Below are positions 58,544 through 64,000 of a DNA stretch of 64,000 bases, piece by piece. The DNA lies in contig JAEHOE010000043.1 of the NCBI GenBank assembly GCA_016858145.1, positions 248,001 through 312,000 on the forward strand. The letters run 5' to 3'. A program made the translations under genes and the position numbers. The notes beneath the pieces are model-generated. The model did not search any database, had not been told where the DNA came from, and worked only from the letters and a program-made list of their open reading frames with translations. Every line of letters begins with the position of its first letter. Position 1 is the first letter of the stretch. This DNA is from Edaphochlamys debaryana (Eukaryota; Chlorophyta; Chlorophyceae; Chlamydomonadales).

Positions 58544-61500
58544 ATGGAGCTGTCGCCGGGCGAGCTCGCCGCCGGCGCGGGGCAGCCCGCGCCGGGCGGA
58601 GGTGCCGCACAAGCACAAGCACACCACACGCCCAGCGCTTCAGCTCAGGCTCAGCAGCCCATGCCGCAGCCCATCCCGCAGCCGATGGGCGCCGCGAGCC
58701 ACCCTTCCCACCAACAGCAGCCTCAACAACATCCTCAACAGCAGCAGCAACATCCACAACAGCACCCACAGCAGCAGCAGCAGGGCGCCTATCTGCACGA
58801 CATGAACACGGGCGGGCAGCCCACGGTCAGCACGGACGCGGGCGCGGCGCCGCCCACCCAGACGCGCTTCTCCTTCTTCCGCCGCCGCAAGGGCGCCGCC
58901 CCCGCTCCCTCGCCCGGCGCGCCCCCCCAGCAGCCCGCCTCGCAGGCCTTCCCCGGCCCCCACTCGCGGCCCATGGTTCAGGTCATGGAGCCCGACCCCG
59001 CCAACCTGCCGCCCGTGGACCACCAGCCCGTGCACGAGATCATTGGATCCAACTGGATCTTCCTGGCCTTCGTGCCGTACTTTGTGGCCACGGCGCTGCA
59101 GGACACGCACCTGCAGCTGGGCCTCATCATCGCCTGCGCCAGTGCGGGCGGCATCCTGATCGCGGGCTTCATGGCCAAGGTGCTCAACTGGCGGAAGGTG
59201 GGCGGGCGCGTGGGGAGGGACAGGGGCCTGCAGGGGAGGGGAGGGGGGGGAAGTGAGGGGGTCTTGTCAGTGTTGTCAGGGGCATCACGTGGACACCGAG
59301 GGTGGAGGGTGCCCAGCTCAGCAGGGGCGCGGACGGGTTGGGCACGGAGCCCGGCACAGGGGCAGGTGGGTAATGGTGAAGGGAGGAGGCGGTGAGGACG
59401 TGCGGCTTATCGGGGGCCGGCGGGGGCAGGCACCGGGGCAAGTCCGGCGAGGAACGCTACAGGGGTGAGTGGGGAGGCACGCATGGGAGAAAGACTTAAA
59501 GCCTCACGCCCTGCCCCTTGATCCCTGGCGAACGCAGGTGTTCCCGTACATCGCTGAGGTCATCATGGTGATCATCTACGCCGTACTGCTGGGCGTGTCG
59601 TACGGCAAGGAGGCCTGGAAGAACGAGATACAGCGCACCTACAACTTCATCGTACACTCGGCGCTGTCGGGCACCTTCCTGGTGAGCGGGGCTGCGGGGG
59701 GCAGCGGGGAGTGTGACGGCAGGAAGCCTTGCCCAGCGTTCGAACGTACTGCGGGGGGCGCCAGCCAGCCTGGAGCCCGGCGTGGGCCAGGGCTGGGAGC
59801 GCCCTCCTTGACGCCACCTCCATGCACTCAGCCCCCGCTGCTGCGCCCCGCTTTCCCCCCCCCCCCCAGCTGTCCATGTGCGTGTGCCACCCCGCCGGCT
59901 ACCAGCACGCGCAGGAGGGCGTGCACCGCCTCTACATGACGGCCGGCGAGGTGCACCGCGCGGGCATGTACGCCACCGCCGTGCTGGTGGTCAGCCTGGT
60001 GTCCTCATGCCTTCTCTACCTGGTGGGGGGGTGCTGAGGGGGGGGTGAGGGGCTGTAAGGGAATCGGTGGCGGTGGGGGATCCACCCAGGGTTAATGCCT
60101 TGCATGAAATGGGTATGGCGACCCGAGGCACCCTTGGTGCTGCGCGGGAGGAGAGGCGGGAAGCCGGGGTGTTCGGTACTGAGCGGGGTCACGCCACCTG
60201 CGCCAGAAAAGCGCACTCCAGAGGGGGAGAGGGCAAGGGAATTGGTGGTGTCTGGCACGGGGCTGCCTGGGGCCTGCACCATCCCGCGAGACCTGTACCG
60301 ATGCCTCCCGACCCAGGCCCCAACTCCCACCTTCCCGCGCTCCCTCCCTCCGCTCGCACTCCCTCCCCCCGGCAGGTCCCCGTGTGCCTGGGCGTGGAGG
60401 ACCGGCACTGGAACGGCTGGAACCTGGCCTTCCGCCTCATCTACCCCCCCGTGGCCACCTTCGTGGGGCTGCTGGCGGTGCGCCTGCTGCCCCCCGCGCT
60501 GCTGCCCAACCTGGCCGTGGTGCACGGACTCAACCGCAAGGCGCCCGCGGTGGGGGGGGGGGGCTAGGGAAGGGGGAGGCTAGGAGGGAGGAGAGAAGAG
60601 GAGGAGGGGAGGGGAGGACAAGGTTTGAGAGGGGGTCGCCTGGGATGGGCCTTGAGCGATGGGCGTGGAAGGGTGTTTGGAGGGGCGGGGGAGCCGGGGC
60701 GGCCAGCAGCAGGGTGGTGGCTCGGATCGGAGCGGCCTTGAACCGGGCTTGTGGGCTACTGCCCTGGGCTACTGCCCTTGAAAGCACCCCATGCCCTCTT
60801 CGCCCATCCCCCCCCTGCCCCCCAGCGGCTGCCCCCCTACCTGACGGACCTCATGTCCCTCAAGCCCCCCTCCATCCTGGACGCAACCATGTGGGGCACA
60901 GGGGGGAAGGGATGACAGAGAGGGAGGGGAGCAGAGGAGGGCGCCGGGAAGGTGCACCCAGCCTGCACGCTGCGGTTGGAGTAGAGCCTGGTGTCTTGGA
61001 GTGCCGGGAGAAGGGGCTCGGGGGAAAGTGCCAGCCATCGCAAGGCAGGAAGGCGCGGCAGTCCCCCGGAGCGCCTTACCAGCACCCTTCCGTCCCCTTC
61101 CCCTCCTGCCGCCCTCCTTCCAACCCACCCCAGGTATCAGAGCACGGCCGATGCAGCCACCAAGGCTCGCGAGGGGGCGGCCATGCGCGGCTGGGGCGCA
61201 GGCGGCCCCCCGGGGCCCCCGGGCGGCCGCACGCCCCGCTACGCCCCCGCGCCCAACGTACCCCCCTACATGGCCTCGCCCCCACGCGCCCACGCCTACC
61301 ACCCCGTGCGCCCATCGTACGGCAGCGACGGCGGGTATGGGCCCGGCATGGGCCCGCAGGCGTACGGCAAGGGCCTGTCTGCGCCCCCCGGCGCGCTCAT
61401 CCCGGGCGACCAGGCGGCGGAGGCGTACGCGGCGGGCTCCGGCATGCAGCCGCACCACGCACTCTACACCTACTACGCAGCGGGTGGGTGGCTGCGGCGG

Positions 61501-63101
61501 CTGCGGCAAGGGAGGGTGGGTTGCTTTGTGAGGGGGCCTTCCTTTCGCAGTTCTGTCCCGGCGCGAGAGCAAGCGTTGACAGGGGCGCACTCGCTGCCCG
61601 GTTCCAGCGCTGACCGGGAGCCCTGACCCCGCCACCGCTCTCGCCGGCCCCCAGGACCCCCCTCGCCGCCCCCCCTGGCCGTGTACGCTGTGTACGGCGA
61701 CAACAATGCGCAGCCGTACGGAGGCGCCCCGCCCGGCCCGTACGGCGGCCTGCCTCCGCCGTACGGCCCGGGCGGGCCCGGCGCGGGCCCCGGGGGCATG
61801 GGCCCGGCCAACCCCCTGCGCCCCCGCATGGAGCCCCTCGTGTATGGCGGCAACTCCAGGTGCGTGTTCGGGGGGCGGAGCGGGGGGGCAAGGGGCGCTT
61901 CACAAGGCTGTGGGGAGACGCCCTGGGCTCGGGTCCTCGCCCATGCGCACCCCCAGTGCTGTCGGGTTGACCCACCCCAGCACCCCCGGGGCCGGGCCCG
62001 CTCCGCCTGCCCAGCCGGCGTCGTGCATGGGAAGCCTTCCGCCCCGTGCTCCAGCGCCTGCCGACCCCAGCCACCCGCTCTCATCGCCCCTCTTTCCGCC
62101 CCGCCCCACCCCACTCCCGCTTCCATGTCCCCAGGGTCACGCCCGTGTCCCCCGGTATGTCTCCGGGCGCCGCCGCTCAGGGCCGCATCGCCGCGGGTTA
62201 TAACCCCATGGGGCGGCGCATGGGCCCGTACGAGCAACCCGTACCGCCCCTCAACATGGCGAACATGGTGCCCCCGCACGACATGGCGGCGGGGGGGCCC
62301 ATGCCACCGTACTCGTACGGCCCATACGGCATGGTCCCGGGTCGGCCGTACGCCAGCACGGGCGGCGCTGGGCCGTACGGAGTGAACATGCCGCTGGGGG
62401 CGATGGCGGGCAGGGAGGGCGGCGGCTGGGGTGCGGCGCCGCCCACGCCTCCACGTCAGCAGGCCTCGGGGGCCTCTGTGGGCCTGGCCCCATCAGTGTA
62501 CGGCCAGCAGCAGCCGCGGTACAGCGGCCAGTCGTACAACGGTCCGTACGGCGGCCGCGGACAGCAGGGCCCGCAGCCGGGTCCGGCGCTGCCGGGGCCC
62601 CGGTACGGCTCTGACGGCGGCCGCGGCTACGGACTGGGCGCGGAGGTGGGGCTGCCCTCCCGCGGCGGCTCCGTGGCCAACTCCCTGGCGGGGTCGCTGC
62701 GGGCTCCGCTGGGCGGCTACAACCGGCCGCCGCCGGCTGCCGCCCCGCCGCCGCCGCTGCTGCCTCAGGCGGGCGGCGGGTACGGCAGCGGCGGTGGGTA
62801 CGGCCTGGACGCTGAGGTCCGGTCGGGCCCAGCCACGCCCACGTACAGTCTGCCGCCGCCGCCGGTGGGCGTTACGGCGGCGCCGACGGCCCAGATGCGC
62901 GGCCCCGGAGGCGGCGGGGGCGGTGGGTTTGGCCTGGCCGCGGAGGTCGGTGGCGGCGGGCCGACGTCGTTGGGAGGGTCGCTGCGCGGCCCTTCGCCGC
63001 TGGGGCAGCAGGCCAGAGGAGCGCCCTCCCGGTTCGGGGCCGCACCTGCCGGGGGCGGCGGCGGGTACGGCCTGGATGCGGAGGTCCGGGGCGCTTACTA
63101 A
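58544..63101 (+). CDS. Multi-pass membrane protein with a long Gly/Pro/Tyr-rich C-terminal tail
   Basis: Eight exons (58544-59197, 59538-59681, 59870-60022, 60376-60549, 60826-60890, 61134-61483, 61655-61859, 62135-63101) give an exact 903-aa frame. The N-terminus has Gln-rich runs (about 50-90) and a basic FSFFRRRKG patch. About five membrane segments follow: near 170-186 (NWIFLAFVPYFVATAL), 192-211 (LGLIIACASAGGILIAGFMA), 222-239 (IAEVIMVIIYAVLLGVSY), 300-317 (YATAVLVVSLVSSCLLYL) and 336-360. A short link (YLTDLMSLKPPSILDAT) leads to about 500 residues rich in G, P, Y, M and A. That tail has many PYG motifs and four copies of G-[YF]-G-L-x-A-E-V near its end. I do not recognise the family. 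The first Met after the divergent region was taken as start. Confidence 0.7.
58717..58788 (+). repeat. CAG/CAA-rich (poly-Gln) tract
   Basis: This in-frame run of CAG, CAA and CAC codons encodes alternating Gln and His-Pro within exon 1 of the membrane protein. It is a likely source of length variation. Confidence 0.85.
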
Positions 63102-64000
63102 GAGCTGACTGAGTTGACGCGGTGGGCGGACGTCAAAACGGACAGGCGGTTAGACCTCCGGGGGCCGGCGTCTCGCCAGCGCTGGGGGGCTGACGAAGAA
63201 ACAAAGTGACGGCAGCGTTTCAACGCCGGCGGCGGTCGGGTTCCTGTGGCGTGTCAGGGAGGGGAGGTCGGGGGCAAGGACGTGGGTGTTGTTGTCGGTA
63301 TGGGTCAGTCCGGGGGACAAGGAGGCGGTGGGCGCTGGTGGGGACAGACCGGGCAGTACGTTTGCCATCGTACATAAGGCAGCGAGTTGACGCCTGGTCC
63401 TCGCGGGGTGGAGGCAAGCGCAGCGCTGCGGGCACCCTCACGGCCCCCGCGAGCACAGACCCTCAAGGACTCCGATCGGTTTGGTGGGTGTTAGCCTGGA
63501 CATGAGCCATGGGACTTGCTTCCCTTCATCGCGGCACGGTGGTGGGGGCGATGGGGTTGGCGTGGCGGGACCTTTGCGAGGCAAATGACTCGAGTGCTTG
63601 GGGGGTCTAGCATGTGTTTATTATCGGCGAACGGCGGTGGCACGGTGGGCAAGGCGGCGACGGGCGTTGATTGGTTGCTCTGCCAGGGGGGACACAGGGC
63701 GGGGGCCGGACCAGGCAGCCAGCGACTGCGATTGCGACTGCGCTTGGCGGGCAGGCTCAGGGATCGCAGGTCTCCAGACGCAGAGCAGCAGGGTTCTCTG
63801 CTGTTTACACACCTAGTCCTTGCAGATCAGTCTCCGTCATTCCAATCTCTGCTGCCCCTAACGGGCCTGCCAGTTCGCCTACCAGACAGGGCGGGGCCCC
63901 ACCCCCCGCTTCGTTGTTCTTCTCGATATCCCAACTCTCCAAACTCCGGCCGGCCTGTGGGCCGCCACCGAGGCATACCATCCGACCTCCCTCCGATCGC
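63102..64000. other. 3' flank, no gene seen
   Basis: Sequence after the membrane-protein stop. Short open stretches on both strands have no start, splice or composition support. Confidence 0.35.

Noticed and set aside
1..64000. tRNA, rRNA or other structured RNA genes
   Set aside because: I scanned for tRNA-like box motifs and rRNA-like stretches and saw none convincing. A covariance-model search would be needed to exclude them.

Overview
The window is nuclear DNA from a GC-rich green alga (Chlorophyta). Three things point there. Conserved eukaryotic housekeeping genes (DRG1, SF3A2, PWP2) are cut by many short introns. The splice sites look algal, with GTGAG/GTGGG donors and C-rich tracts before the acceptor. 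There is also a tandem pair of proline-rich, cysteine-rich secreted glycoproteins of the kind found in volvocine and other green-algal cell walls or extracellular matrix. I cannot name the species. Most gene models were assembled by hand from splice sites; in nearly all of them the exon lengths sum to an exact open frame. Such agreement supports the models but does not replace transcript evidence.

Layout from left to right. 1-443: 3' end of an unidentified gene (+). 1.78-5.27 kb and 6.61-10.38 kb: a direct tandem duplication of a secreted Pro-rich glycoprotein gene; copy 2 is fully open (790 aa), copy 1 carries a 1-base frameshift. 11.76-12.17 kb: a small three-exon gene (-) for an 80-aa single-pass protein. 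13.06-17.85 kb: DRG1 GTPase (-). 18.20-20.31 kb: a Bax-inhibitor-1/Lifeguard-like membrane protein (+), divergent from DRG1. 21.51-23.78 kb: a protein with two SpoVS (Alba-like) domains (-). 24.43-28.13 kb: a possible NTF2/SnoaL-like protein (+). 29.44-33.38 kb: an armadillo-repeat protein (-). 34.18-37.33 kb: SF3A2 of the U2 snRNP (+). 38.67-40.67 kb: an unidentified membrane-associated protein (-). 41.45-47.08 kb: PWP2/UTP1 of the SSU processome (-).

47.35-55.16 kb is a satellite of 85-bp units with a higher-order period of about 1,745 bp. A smaller array of related motifs in the opposite orientation follows at 55.80-56.62 kb. After it come a tentative small gene (-, 57.04-57.57 kb) and a multi-pass membrane protein with a long Gly/Pro/Tyr-rich tail (+, 58.54-63.10 kb).

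The genes do not form a pathway. DRG1 (translation-associated GTPase), SF3A2 (splicing) and PWP2 (ribosome biogenesis) are general housekeeping functions. The most unusual items are the double SpoVS protein, the satellite with its inverted flank, the mosaic duplicated glycoprotein genes, a pure 35-nt poly-C tract before a splice acceptor, and several apparent GC-AG introns.
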